In this document: positions 16,608 through 25,861 of the stretch, piece by piece
Layout of the letters: each line of letters opens with the position of its first letter
Position numbering within the stretch: the first letter of the stretch is position 1
From: Brevibacterium sp. p3-SID960
GTDB lineage: Bacteria; Actinomycetota; Actinomycetes; Actinomycetales; Brevibacteriaceae
DNA length: 64,000 nucleotides
Reading direction: 5' to 3'
Assembly (NCBI RefSeq): GCF_025144725.1
Contig: NZ_JALXKS010000010.1
Coordinates: 8,150-72,149 of the forward strand
The notes under the pieces: generated by a model
Told to the model about the DNA's origin: nothing
What the model saw: the letters and a program-made list of their open reading frames with translations, nothing else
The model's database searches: none
Position numbers and translations under genes: made by a program

Positions 16608-17812
16608 CTGAGACCGAGCAGAGCACTGCCCCGGCTGACCGCACCACCCTGCGCATCTGCATCCCCACCGAGACCTACGCCCCCGAGGTCAACGGTGCCG
16701 CGACCTTCGCGCAGACCCTGGCCACCGGGCTGGTCGCCCGCGGCCACGAGGTGCACGTCATCTGCCCCTCGGCCACCGGCACACCGTCGACGGCGCGGGA
16801 GGACGGCGTGCTCGTCCACCGCATCCGCTCCCACCGCTGGTACCTGCACCCGACGTGGACGATCTGCATGCCCTGGGAGACCAAGCCCGAGGTGTCCCGC
16901 CTGCTCGACCTCATCCGCCCCGATGTCGTGCATGCGCAGGCGCACTTCGTCATCGGCCGCTATGCGCTCAGCGAATCCCGCAAGCGCGGCATCCCGGTGG
17001 TGGCGACGAACCACTTCATGCCCGACAACGTCCGGCCCTACCTCAATGCGCCCGAGAGGCTGCTGCGATACGGCAGCGCTGCCGCCTGGTGGGATCTACG
17101 GCGGTGCTTCGAGAAAGCCGACTATCTCACCGTGCCGACCCAGCTGTCTGCAGATCTGCTGACGGAGAACGGGTTCCGCAGCGCCATCCAAGCGGTGTCC
17201 TGCGGCATCGACCTGTCCCACTTCTTCACCGCTGATGACGTCGAGCAGTCGCACCCGACGGTGCTGTTCGTCGGGCGGCTGTCACTGGAGAAGAACATCG
17301 GCGACCTCATCGCAGCCCTCGCGCGCACCGACCCGAGCCTCAACCTGCACGCTGACATCATCGGCGCCGGATCTGAGACCGAGCCGCTGCGCGCCCTGGC
17401 CGCCGAGCTCGGTGTCGCCGACCGGGTGCGGCTGCGCGGCAAGGTCAGCGACGAGGAGCTCGTGCGCGCCTACCAGGATGCGACGTTCTTCTGCATGCCC
17501 AGCACCGCTGAGCTGCAGAGCATCGCGACTCTGGAGGCGATGGCCTCAGGCAAACCGGTCGTCCTCGCCGACGCGGTCGCGCTGCCGCATCTGTGCCGTC
17601 ACGGGGAGAACGGCTATCTGTTCGAACCGCGCAGCGTCGACGCACTGACCGATGCCTTCACCCGGCTGCTGACGATGAGCGACGCGGACCGGCAGCAGAT
17701 GGGACAGGCCTCCCGGGAACTCGTGTCCCGTCACGACGTGCGCCACACTCTTGACACCTTCGAAGCGATCTACCGGCAGGTGTTGGCCGAGGCTCAGCCG
17801 ACAGTCGGCTGA
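16604..17812 (+). CDS. GT4 family glycosyltransferase (mannosyltransferase-like)
   Basis: A 402-residue GT-B enzyme. The N-terminal half has the acceptor loop IPTETYAPEVNGAATFAQTL. The C-terminal half has FVGRLSLEKNIGDLI and the EX7E catalytic motif in AELQSIATLEAMASGKPVV, typical of GT4 enzymes that transfer mannose or glucose from nucleotide sugars, often to lipid or phosphoinositol acceptors. The donor and acceptor are not determined by the sequence. The start is TTG, overlapping the previous stop as TTGA. The 3' end lies in a 22-bp repeat shared with the convergent gluQ. Confidence 0.88.
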   Translation: MTETEQSTAPADRTTLRICIPTETYAPEVNGAATFAQTLATGLVARGHEVHVICPSATGTPSTAREDGVLVHRIRSHRWYLHPTWTICMPWETKPEVSRLLDLIRPDVVHAQAHFVIGRYALSESRKRGIPVVATNHFMPDNVRPYLNAPERLLRYGSAAAWWDLRRCFEKADYLTVPTQLSADLLTENGFRSAIQAVSCGIDLSHFFTADDVEQSHPTVLFVGRLSLEKNIGDLIAALARTDPSLNLHADIIGAGSETEPLRALAAELGVADRVRLRGKVSDEELVRAYQDATFFCMPSTAELQSIATLEAMASGKPVVLADAVALPHLCRHGENGYLFEPRSVDALTDAFTRLLTMSDADRQQMGQASRELVSRHDVRHTLDTFEAIYRQVLAEAQPTVG

Positions 17813-17872
17813 ACCCGGTCGGCCGGACGCCTGAACCCAGTCAGCCAGACGGCTGAACCCAGTCTTCCGGAT
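17807..17872. repeat. Three 22-bp repeats across two convergent gene ends
   Basis: Imperfect units at 17807-17828, 17829-17850 and 17851-17872 share the core CTGAACCC(A/G)GTC. They span the stop codon of the glycosyltransferase (17812) and the last codons of gluQ (stop at 17841). Confidence 0.85.
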
Positions 17873-18878
17873 CGAAGATCGCCGGCTGCCGCCTCAGGGC
17901 AGTCAGATCGAACTCCCCGCGCGCCTGCTCCAGGCCATCCCACGGGCCGAAGCCGAGCGAGCTGCCGAGCCAGGCGAAGAAGTCGAAACCGGTGCCGGCC
18001 AGATCACCGAGTGTCACGGCACCGTCGCGCTTGGCCAGGCGCTGCCCGCTGGGCCCGAGTACGAGCGGCACATGCACCCATTCGATCTCCGCACCCCCGG
18101 ATCCTGTGCCGATGAGCTCCTGACAGACTCGGTCCAGCAGCCAGGCGAAGAACACCTGCCGCGGCGTCGAGGACGCCAGGTCATCGGCCCGCACCACCTG
18201 GTCGATGCCCATCGCCAGATCATCGACGACGACCGCCAGGTGGTAGGAATGGACGCCGTCACCGCGGCGCAGCACGAAGTCATCGATGAACCCGCGGACG
18301 TCACCGAGCAGCACATCGGCGACCACCACCTCGGGACCGGAGGCCCGCACCGGCACCTCCAGCAGCTGCGCAGCGGCCTGCGCATCCAACCGCAGCGCCG
18401 GCTGCCGGCCGTTCCCCGCCAGCCGGGTGCGCTCAGCCTCACGAACCGACGCTGTCAGATCCCGGCAGGTGCCCGGATAGGCACCTGGGGGAGTGTGCGG
18501 AGCAGAGGGCGCGGACTGGATGTCTCTGCGCGAGCAGTAGCACTCATAGACGAACCCGGCCGCAGCGAGCGCGTCGATGACGTCCCCGTAGAGCTCCGTG
18601 CGCTCTGACTGGACGACGAGCGGTCCATCGGGGGTGATGCCGAGTGCGGCGAAGTCGGCCAGCTGCTGTTCGGCAGCCCCGGCCTGGACCCGGTCGAGGT
18701 CTTCGATCCGCCAGCGGAAGTCCCGGCCCGTGGAGTGCGCGCACAGCCAGGCGAGCACCCCGGTGCGCAGATTTCCGATGTGCAACCGGCCGCTTGGGCT
18801 CGGGGCGTAGCGGCCGGCAGCCCGCGCGGCGACTGGTGCCCTCTCGGCAGGCGATGGAGATGGCGGGAAGCTGTCCAT
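17841..18878 (-). CDS. gluQ: Glutamyl-Q tRNA(Asp) synthetase
   Basis: GluQ activates glutamate and attaches it to queuosine in tRNA-Asp. It is a truncated paralogue of GluRS without the anticodon-binding domain, and 345 residues is close to the usual size. The HIGH-like motif is GRYAPSPSGRLHIGNLR, the KMSKS-like motif is RLAKRDGAV, and a zinc site is formed by CYCSRRD and the Cys of YPGTC. The ATG at 18878 gives the family N-terminus. The longer frame adds unrelated residues. The last residues (WVQPSG) are encoded in a 22-bp repeat, so the C-terminus may vary between strains. Confidence 0.93.
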   Translation of the reverse strand: MDSFPPSPSPAERAPVAARAAGRYAPSPSGRLHIGNLRTGVLAWLCAHSTGRDFRWRIEDLDRVQAGAAEQQLADFAALGITPDGPLVVQSERTELYGDVIDALAAAGFVYECYCSRRDIQSAPSAPHTPPGAYPGTCRDLTASVREAERTRLAGNGRQPALRLDAQAAAQLLEVPVRASGPEVVVADVLLGDVRGFIDDFVLRRGDGVHSYHLAVVVDDLAMGIDQVVRADDLASSTPRQVFFAWLLDRVCQELIGTGSGGAEIEWVHVPLVLGPSGQRLAKRDGAVTLGDLAGTGFDFFAWLGSSLGFGPWDGLEQARGEFDLTALRRQPAIFDPEDWVQPSG

Positions 18879-18971
18879 GCGCCCATCGTAACGAGACCAG
18901 CTCCACCGGCCGTGCGCAGCACCGACCGCGCAGTGTTGCCAGGCCACCGGCCGCGGTGTAGGAATGGAGAA

Positions 18972-20450
18972 ATGGCAGACAAACGGCACGCGGAGGAACA
19001 GACTGGGTCAGTGCAGACCCCCGAGATGAGCGACGATCAGCGCCGCATCCTCCTCATCGCCCTTGTCCCGCTGTTCATGTCGCTGCTGTCGGTGTCGATC
19101 GTCAATGTCGTGCTGCCGGCCATCGGCAGCTCCCTCGACGCGTCGAACACCGCACTGCAATGGGTGCTCACCGGCTACACCCTGACCTTCGGCGTCGTCC
19201 TTGTGCCCGCCGGACGCGCGGGTGACCTTTTCGGTCGCGGCAGGCTCTTCATCGCCGGCCTCATCGTCTTCGGCACAGCCTCGCTGCTGGCCGGCTTCGC
19301 CCCGAACCCGCTCGTGCTCAACCTCGCCCGCCTGCTCATGGGTGTGGGTTCCGGCCTGCTGAACCCGCAGGTCGTCGGGCTCATCCAGCAGTACTTCTCC
19401 GGTGCTGCCCGGGGCAGGGCCTTCGGGCTGATGGGTTCGGCGATCGGCGTGTCCGTCGCCGTCGGGCCGGCACTCGGCGGGGTGCTCGTGCGGTTCTTCG
19501 GCGAGGACCTCGGCTGGCGGATGTCGTTCCTCATCAATGTGCCCTTCGTCATCCTCGCCGTGACGCTGGCGATGATCTTCTTCCCCCGCTCAGCATGGGA
19601 GCCCCCGGAGACCGCCACGGCGCCGGGTGCCAGGCCCGACCTCGACCTCGTCGGTGTGACGCTGCTGGGCCTGGGAACCCTCGGGGTGCTCGTGCCGCTG
19701 CTCGTCGGCGCAGCAGCCCTGCCCTACCTCTTCCTCGGGGTGCTCGGAATCGCGCTCATCATCGCCTGGGTCATCTGGGAGAACCGCTACAAGCGCCGCG
19801 GCCGCAGCCCGATGGTCGACATGGACCTGTTCCGCACCCGCACCTTCGCCAACGGCGCACTGCTCATCTCCCTGTACTTCTTCGGCACCACCAGCGTGTG
19901 GGTCGTCATCGCCGTCTACGCCCAGAACGGGCTGGGCTTCACCGCCCTGCAGGCCGGGCTCATCGGCCTGCCTGCTGCGATCTGCTCGGCGATCTCCTCG
20001 GCGATCGCCGGCCAGTACGTCATCCGCCTCGGCCGCCCTCTCGTCCTCGTCGGCATGGCACTGGCGATCTTCGGGCTGCTGGCCGGCGTCGGCGCCGTCA
20101 TCATGCACGACACCGCTGGCTGGCCGTTCGCCCTCGTCGTCATCGCTGTGTCGTTCATCGGCATCGCTCAGGGCCTGGTCATCAGTCCCAACCAGACGCT
20201 GGCCCTCGTAGAGGTGCCGATCGCCTACGCCGGCGCCGCCGGCGGGGTATTGCAGACCGGGCAGCGGATGGGCACCGCCATGGGCCTGGCGGTGGTCACC
20301 TCGGTGTTCTTCGCCGTGCAGGCCGGTTGGGGCTGGACAGCCGCCTTCAGCGCAGCTTTCTCCGTCATCGCAGTCGTCGTCACCGCCTCGGCGGTGGTCG
20401 GCATCGTCGACTGGCGGCAGGGCCGGCAGGCGGCATCTGCGCGCAGCTGA
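18972..20450 (+). CDS. MFS drug exporter, DHA2 family (14 helices)
   Basis: A 492-residue, 14-helix major facilitator of the DHA2 (EmrB/QacA-type) family, expected to use proton motive force to export drugs or metabolites. Visible motifs are LQWVLTGYTLTFGVVLVPAG, motif A GDLFGRGRLF and motif C in GVSVAVGPALGGVL. The ATG at 18972 is preceded by GGAG, and the longer frame would overlap the divergent gluQ. No regulator is adjacent. Confidence 0.9.
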   Translation: MADKRHAEEQTGSVQTPEMSDDQRRILLIALVPLFMSLLSVSIVNVVLPAIGSSLDASNTALQWVLTGYTLTFGVVLVPAGRAGDLFGRGRLFIAGLIVFGTASLLAGFAPNPLVLNLARLLMGVGSGLLNPQVVGLIQQYFSGAARGRAFGLMGSAIGVSVAVGPALGGVLVRFFGEDLGWRMSFLINVPFVILAVTLAMIFFPRSAWEPPETATAPGARPDLDLVGVTLLGLGTLGVLVPLLVGAAALPYLFLGVLGIALIIAWVIWENRYKRRGRSPMVDMDLFRTRTFANGALLISLYFFGTTSVWVVIAVYAQNGLGFTALQAGLIGLPAAICSAISSAIAGQYVIRLGRPLVLVGMALAIFGLLAGVGAVIMHDTAGWPFALVVIAVSFIGIAQGLVISPNQTLALVEVPIAYAGAAGGVLQTGQRMGTAMGLAVVTSVFFAVQAGWGWTAAFSAAFSVIAVVVTASAVVGIVDWRQGRQAASARS

Positions 20451-20533
20451 GGCGCATGGTGCACGGCGAACTGCCCGGCGGGCCGCCACCGGACGTTCAT
20501 CTGCCGGTGAGTGTCATGTCGCCGGGATCTCGC

Positions 20534-20539
20534 TAGGCT
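20534..20539 (+). promoter_or_regulatory. -10 box of the phosphorylase gene
   Basis: TAGGCT lies 63 bases before the ATG at 20603. The leader then carries a GCAGGAGACT ribosome-binding site. Confidence 0.4.
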
Positions 20540-20602
20540 GGATGCAAGCCGGCGTCTTCGGTCGCTGTGCGCCGCACACCTTCGTCCAGCGAGCAGGAGA
20601 CT

Positions 20603-23600
20603 ATGAACACGATCGTCACAACCCCATGGTCAGCCGTCATCTTCGACATGGACGGCGTCGTCACCGACACGGCGTCTCTGCATGCAATCGCCTGGAAGCG
20701 GCTGTTCGACGACGTGCTCGCCAGTCCCGAGGTCACCAGCGGCGACCTGCCGCTGGGCCACCACATCGACACCACGCCCTTCGACGGGGTCGAGGACTAC
20801 CGCCGCTACGTCGACGGCCGCCCGCGTGAAGACGGCGTGCGCACCTTCCTCAACGCCCGCAACATCTTCCTGCCCGAGGGCGATGACGGCGATCCGTCCT
20901 CGGCGCACACCATCCACGGCCTGGCCCGGCGCAAGAACGACTACTTCTCCGTGCTGCTCGAACGCGAGGGCATCGAAGTGTTCTCCGGCACCGTCAAGCT
21001 CATCGAGCGGCTGCGCCGGGGCGGCACCCCGATCGGGCTGGTGACCGCCAGCCGCAACGCCCCGCAGCTTTTGGAGACCGCCGGCATCGCCGACCTCTTC
21101 GACGTCGTCATCGACGGTCAGGTCGCCCGCGACCGCGGCCTGCCTGGCAAGCCCGCCCCTGACACCTTCATCGCTGCCGCCGAACTGCTCGGCTTCCCAC
21201 CGCGGGACTGCGCGGTGCTCGAAGACGCCGTCTCCGGTGTCCAGGCCGCCCGCACTGGTGAGTTCGGCCTCGTCGTCGGCATCGCCCGCGACCGCAACCG
21301 CGCCGATCTGGAGGCAGCCGGGGCCGATGTGGTCGTCACCGACGCCAATGAGCTCGACCTGGGCATCGTGCCCCAGGATCCCTGGGAGCTGAGCTTCGCC
21401 GGCTTCGAGCCTGAGCATGAGGGCCGCCGGGAGGCGCTGACGACGCTGGCGAACGGGTACATGTCGCTGCGCGGAGCCGCTCCCGAGGCGCCGGCTGGGC
21501 ACTCCCATTACCCCGGTTCGTACATGGCTGGGATCTTCAACCGGCTGTGGAGCCATGTCAACGGCCGGGACCTGGAGCACGAGTCGCTGGTCAATCTGCC
21601 GAACTGGAACGTCTGCGACATCCGGTTCGCCGACGGGGACTGGTTCTCAGCCGGCGGGTTGGCGATCGTCAGCGGTCAGCGCACCCTGTCGTTCGCCAAC
21701 GGTGTGCTCACCCGCGAATTGGCGCTGACCGACGCGCAGGAGCGCGAGCTCATCATCCGCCAGCAGCGGCTCGTCTCGATGGACCGCAAGCATCTCGCAG
21801 CGACGCTCACGCAGATCACGCCGGTCAACACCGCCGATCCGATCGTCGTGCGCACCGGTATCGACATGAACGTCATCAACGACAACGTCCGGGAGTACGA
21901 TGCGCTGTCGAAGAAGCATCTGATGACGACCTTCCAGCAGTTCGCCGCCGACGGCACGCTGCTGGCCGAAGTCGAGACGAGCCAGAGCAAGCTGCGCATC
22001 GCCATCGCCCAGCGCACGCAGATCCATATCGGAGAGCACGCCGTCCGGCAGACCGATGAGGAGGCGGGTGTGAAGGTGCATTCGGTTGAGTATCCCGCCG
22101 GCATCTTCACCGATGCCACGATCGACATGCGGCAGGGGGCCACCGTCGGCATCGACACGACGACCGCTCTGGTCAACTCCCGAGACGATGCGCTCACCTC
22201 CGTTCGCGAAGGCGCAGTGGATGAGCTCAACTGGCTGCCGGAGATCGGCTACGAGAACCTGCTGCCCGGGCACACCGCTGCTCTGCAGCGGCTCTGGGAG
22301 CGCTTCGACGTCGAGGTCGAAGCCGACTCCAACACCCAGCTGCTGCTGCACCTGCACACCTTTCACCTGCTGCAGTCACTGTCTCCGCACACGGTTTTCG
22401 CCGACACCGGCACCCCGGCCCGCGGCCTGCACGGAGAAGGGTATCGCGGCCACATCTTCTGGGATGAGCTCTTCGTGCTGCCGCTGGTGAACCTGCGGCT
22501 GCCCGAGATCTCGAAATCGCTGCTGCTCTACCGCTGGCGCCGGCTCAACGCAGCCCGCCACCTCGCCCGCGAAGCCGGGCTCGAAGGAGCGCTGTTTCCG
22601 TGGCAGTCGGGTTCGGACGGCCGTGAGGAGACCCCGGTCGAGCTGTTCAACCGGCGGGCTGGACGCTGGATGCCGGACCACTCCTGGCGGCAGAAGCATG
22701 TCGGCCTAGCGATCGCCTACAACGCATGGCAGCATTACCGCGCCACGGAGGACGTCGGCTGGCTGGCCGAGCAGGGCGGCGAGCTCGTCATCGAGATCAC
22801 CCGGCTGTTCGCCTCATTGGCCACGTATGACGCCGAGACCGACCGCTTCCACATCAACGACGTCATGGGCCCTGATGAGTTCCACGACGGCTATCCCGGC
22901 ACGCCCGGCTCAGGGCTGCGCGACAATGCCTACACCAATATCATGACCGCCTGGGTGTGTCGCCACGCGGTCGAGATCTTCCGGCTGCTGCCCTCCTATG
23001 CCGCCGAGGACCTCATCTTCCGGCTCAACATCCAGCCGGCCGAGATCACTCTGTGGGGCCGGCTCGCCGCCCGCCTGGCGGTGCCGTTCAACGCCGACGG
23101 CATCATCAGCCAGTTCGACGGCTACGACGACCTGGAAGAGCTCGACTGGGCCGCCTACCGCAAGAAGTACGGCAACATCGGGCGGATGGATCTCATCATG
23201 GAGGCCGAGGGAGACTCGACGAACAACTACAAGCTGTCAAAGCAGGCCGATGTCACGATGCTCATCTACCTGCTCGGCGTCAACGGCCTCATCCGCGAAC
23301 TCGGCCGGATGGGCTACCGGTACACGATGAGCCAGGTCGAGCAGACCGTCGACTACTACACTGCCCGGTCGACGAACGGCTCCAGCCTGTCCAATGTCGT
23401 CAACGCCGCCGTGCTGGCCGCGATCGGCCGGCCCGAAGCCTGGGACGTGTGGCAGGAATCGCTGGTCATCGACCTGCACGACACCCAATGGGGCACCACC
23501 CAGGAGGGCATCCACCTCGGCGCGATGGCCGGCACCGTCGATGTCGTCGTGCGCGCCTTCGTCGGCGTGCTCATCCGCTACGACCGCATCGAGTTCCGCC

Positions 23601-23860
23601 CCCGCCTGCCGGAGAAGCTCACCGGCGTGCGCTTCAGGGTGCTGTTCCAGGGCCAGGTCATCGACGTGCGCTGCTCGGCGCGCGAACTCGTCCTCACCAG
23701 CCGCTCGCACGAAACCTCGAAGGTCAAAGTCCGTGTGTGGGACGACGAGCGCCTCCTCGACGGGGGAGAGACGCTGCACTTCAGCCTGCCCGAACACCAC
23801 CACGAGGCCGTCGCCATGACCGGTGCGATCGAGATCGTCGGCGAGGATCCGAAGAGCTGA
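20603..23860 (+). CDS. Fused beta-phosphoglucomutase / GH65 disaccharide phosphorylase
   Basis: A 1085-residue fusion. Residues 1-245 are a HAD-type beta-phosphoglucomutase with nucleophile DMDGVVTDT (Asp15, Asp17), the K in LPGKPAPDTF and VLEDAVSGVQAA. Residues from about 260 form a glycoside hydrolase family 65 enzyme with N-terminal super-sandwich, (alpha/alpha)6 barrel and C-terminal jelly roll. The general acid is Glu759 in GPDEFH. GH65 members phosphorolyse maltose, trehalose, kojibiose or similar alpha-glucosides to beta-glucose 1-phosphate, which the fused mutase would turn into glucose 6-phosphate. The exact disaccharide is not decided by sequence. Mycobacteria encode these two activities as adjacent genes. 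Confidence 0.93.
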   Translation: MNTIVTTPWSAVIFDMDGVVTDTASLHAIAWKRLFDDVLASPEVTSGDLPLGHHIDTTPFDGVEDYRRYVDGRPREDGVRTFLNARNIFLPEGDDGDPSSAHTIHGLARRKNDYFSVLLEREGIEVFSGTVKLIERLRRGGTPIGLVTASRNAPQLLETAGIADLFDVVIDGQVARDRGLPGKPAPDTFIAAAELLGFPPRDCAVLEDAVSGVQAARTGEFGLVVGIARDRNRADLEAAGADVVVTDANELDLGIVPQDPWELSFAGFEPEHEGRREALTTLANGYMSLRGAAPEAPAGHSHYPGSYMAGIFNRLWSHVNGRDLEHESLVNLPNWNVCDIRFADGDWFSAGGLAIVSGQRTLSFANGVLTRELALTDAQERELIIRQQRLVSMDRKHLAATLTQITPVNTADPIVVRTGIDMNVINDNVREYDALSKKHLMTTFQQFAADGTLLAEVETSQSKLRIAIAQRTQIHIGEHAVRQTDEEAGVKVHSVEYPAGIFTDATIDMRQGATVGIDTTTALVNSRDDALTSVREGAVDELNWLPEIGYENLLPGHTAALQRLWERFDVEVEADSNTQLLLHLHTFHLLQSLSPHTVFADTGTPARGLHGEGYRGHIFWDELFVLPLVNLRLPEISKSLLLYRWRRLNAARHLAREAGLEGALFPWQSGSDGREETPVELFNRRAGRWMPDHSWRQKHVGLAIAYNAWQHYRATEDVGWLAEQGGELVIEITRLFASLATYDAETDRFHINDVMGPDEFHDGYPGTPGSGLRDNAYTNIMTAWVCRHAVEIFRLLPSYAAEDLIFRLNIQPAEITLWGRLAARLAVPFNADGIISQFDGYDDLEELDWAAYRKKYGNIGRMDLIMEAEGDSTNNYKLSKQADVTMLIYLLGVNGLIRELGRMGYRYTMSQVEQTVDYYTARSTNGSSLSNVVNAAVLAAIGRPEAWDVWQESLVIDLHDTQWGTTQEGIHLGAMAGTVDVVVRAFVGVLIRYDRIEFRPRLPEKLTGVRFRVLFQGQVIDVRCSARELVLTSRSHETSKVKVRVWDDERLLDGGETLHFSLPEHHHEAVAMTGAIEIVGEDPKS

Positions 23861-24030
23861 GCGTTCCGCTCCCGAGGCGGTGGGCGCCTTTCTGCAGGGG
23901 TGCAGATATCGATTTCCGGCTGTCGTGTATCAGTCTTGTCATAAATGACTTTCTGCCGTGATCGGTGTCCGCCGCGTGTGAGAAACTGAAAGCGCTCTAC
24001 AGGACTCAGCTGCCAACGGAAGGACATCTC

Positions 24031-25296
24031 GTGCTGTCGACACCCGCCGATGTATCGGCGTCGGGCGAGATCGAAGGACTGATCCGGCATGGCCTCGTCA
24101 ACAGCTACTTCGCACCGGTCGCAGAGGCGTCGAGTTTTGAGACCGTCGGCTACACAGTGCTTCCAGCCCGGGCGGATGGGGACGCTGGGAACGACCGCGA
24201 CCGCATCGATGAGTTCGCAGCCCTGCGTGCTGATGTGCGCACCTGCGGCATGATCGGCGACTTCGATTCCTCCCTGCGCTCGATCGCCCTTCGCGATGCC
24301 GCCTCTGCCGGGCTGGGCGCCTCCACCCGGCTGTTCCTCGGGGCTGAACCCGAGTCGCTTGTCACCCTCGAAGACCGCACGGACGAACCAGCGCGCTCGG
24401 TCATCCTGCAGCTCGACCCCGACCGGATCGCCGGGGCGCCGGCCACCGTGCTGCGCTCGGTGCGCCAGGCCCGCCAGCTCGGCTGGGGCATCGGCATGAA
24501 GTCGATCGGCCCCGATCTGCGCACGGCCGCCTTCCTGCCGCTGGTCAACCCCTCGGTCGTAAGCCTGCATCGGGATGTGCTGCATATGGAGGACCGCGGC
24601 GAACTCGCCGAGCTCATCCGCCTGCTGCACGCTCACGTCGAACGCACCGACGCCGTCGTCATCGCTGAGGGAGTGGCGACTGAGGCGGATATGCGCCGGG
24701 TGCGTGCGATCGGCGCCCGCTATGTCACCGGCCCGCTCATCGGTGCGCCGACCCGGGCGCCCAGCCCTGTCGACAAGCTCTACGACGACCCGCTCGTCGA
24801 CCACTTCACCCGCAACCGGCTGGTGCAGGGCACCCCATTCTCCATCTGCCAGAGCCTCAAGCACGACCCACTCATCATGGACGAGGCGCTCGTGGGCTCC
24901 GAACTCGAATCGCTCCAGCGCCGCGCGCTCAATGGTTCGAGCTCGATCGTCATCATCGGCATCTACGGCGAGCAGGAAGACGTGTGGGAGGACACCGCCG
25001 AGCGGTTCGCATCCATCCAGCAGGTCTGCGGGTTCTCCGCGATGCTCTCCGGCGGCTTCGATGTCGCACCGGTGCCCGGTGTGCGCAGCGGTCGCATCGA
25101 CCACTCCGACCCGCTGCGCAACGAATACGGGCTCATCGTCGTCGGACCGGACTGGTCGGGCATGGTGACTGCTTCTCGGAAGAACGACCCGGGGCCCGAG
25201 GGGCGCGTCGAGTTCGATGTTTATATCACCACCGACCGCTACGCCTGCGTCGACGCCGCCCGGGCGGTCCTCACCCGAGTCAACTCAGAACGCTGA
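24031..25296 (+). CDS. Degenerate EAL domain fused to a DICT sensory domain
   Basis: A 421-residue protein. The N-terminal ~250 residues follow the EAL fold, but the catalytic EAL motif is replaced in VGYTVLPAR, the IKIDR-type strand reads SVVSLHRDVL, and only the Glu of AEGVATEAD is retained. Cyclic-di-GMP hydrolysis is therefore unlikely. The C-terminal ~150 residues (FSICQSLKHDPLIMDEALVG, IVIIGIYGEQEDVWEDTAER, YGLIVVGPDWSGMVTA) match the DICT domain, which accompanies cyclic-dinucleotide domains. It may bind c-di-GMP or a related ligand as a sensor. The GTG at 24031 has GGAAGGACA upstream. Confidence 0.8.
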   Translation: MLSTPADVSASGEIEGLIRHGLVNSYFAPVAEASSFETVGYTVLPARADGDAGNDRDRIDEFAALRADVRTCGMIGDFDSSLRSIALRDAASAGLGASTRLFLGAEPESLVTLEDRTDEPARSVILQLDPDRIAGAPATVLRSVRQARQLGWGIGMKSIGPDLRTAAFLPLVNPSVVSLHRDVLHMEDRGELAELIRLLHAHVERTDAVVIAEGVATEADMRRVRAIGARYVTGPLIGAPTRAPSPVDKLYDDPLVDHFTRNRLVQGTPFSICQSLKHDPLIMDEALVGSELESLQRRALNGSSSIVIIGIYGEQEDVWEDTAERFASIQQVCGFSAMLSGGFDVAPVPGVRSGRIDHSDPLRNEYGLIVVGPDWSGMVTASRKNDPGPEGRVEFDVYITTDRYACVDAARAVLTRVNSER

Positions 25297-25618
25297 GCGC
25301 ATCCGGGATCGGATCATGCGGTGCCGACGAGGGACCGAGCCGCTCCTCTTCCGGCCGGGTGTCCTCCTGGGGTTTTCGGACAGCGGGGTCGTCGCTGGAG
25401 CGAAGACGCGGCGGGCCTCGCCTCCGCGACCGGCAAGATGCGCGGGTGACCCGCCTGCACTGATGTGCAGGCGATGTTGAGAGAGATGGCCTGCATCACT
25501 TCTGCACCAACTGCAGAAGAGCCAGCCCGAGTTGTCGCTTTGGGAATCCGTTCTCTCGCCAGATGCGCCTGCTCCTGCGGTCACGTATGCGTGATCGGAG
25601 CTGATGACTGTCCGATTG
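25297..25618. other. Hairpin-rich intergenic region, possible structured RNA
   Basis: There is no credible gene in 322 bases, but five hairpins follow each other: TGTCC/GGACA (25360-25382), CGCT/AGCG (25393-25402), CGCGG/CCGCG with inner GGC/GCC (25407-25428), GCCTGCAC/GTGCAGGC (25453-25472) and CTTCTGCA/TGCAGAAG (25499-25519). The fourth could terminate the EAL-DICT gene. The rest might be a small RNA, but I cannot match it to a known family. Confidence 0.35.
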
Positions 25619-25692
25619 TGCCCCCAGTCGGACTTGAACCGACGACCAAAGAATTATGAGTTCTCTGCTCTAACCAGCTGAGCTATGGGGGC
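25619..25692 (-). tRNA. tRNA with CAT anticodon, probably tRNA-Ile2
   Basis: Minus-strand cloverleaf with acceptor GCCCCCA/TGGGGGC, anticodon loop CTCATAA and T-arm GGTTCAAGTCC. CAT could be read as Met, but the body (AATTCTTTGGTCG after the anticodon, with C4-G69 and C5-G68 pairs) resembles E. coli tRNA-Ile2, whose C34 is changed to lysidine by TilS to read AUA. CCA is not encoded. Confidence 0.85.
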
Positions 25693-25773
25693 CAGCGTCG
25701 CCTGCGTGAACACCAGCAGGCCGAGGCCAGCAATAGATTAACAGAGAACGGACGCCACCTGGACGAATGTCTT

Positions 25774-25801
25774 TTGACCAGGGACGGCGATCGTCTATGC
25801 T
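25774..25801 (+). promoter_or_regulatory. Promoter of the DUF3145 gene
   Basis: TTGACC (25774-25779) and TATGCT (25796-25801) are separated by 16 bases. The transcript would have a leader of about 55 bases ending in an AGGAGGCAG ribosome-binding site. Confidence 0.5.
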
Positions 25802-25861
25802 GGTGCCATCCTCCTGTTCGGATCGTAGGGGAAGACGTATCCGAAAGCTCAGGAGGCAGAA

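Noticed and set aside
23578..25104. 508-codon minus-strand frame over the GH65 end and the EAL-DICT gene
   Set aside because: It is the shadow of two well-supported plus-strand genes, with Arg/His/Asp-rich composition typical of antisense reading.
25619..25692. Initiator or elongator tRNA-Met
   Set aside because: The CAT anticodon alone would allow it, but the body and acceptor pairs match tRNA-Ile2 better, and initiator features (such as a 1:72 mismatch) are absent.
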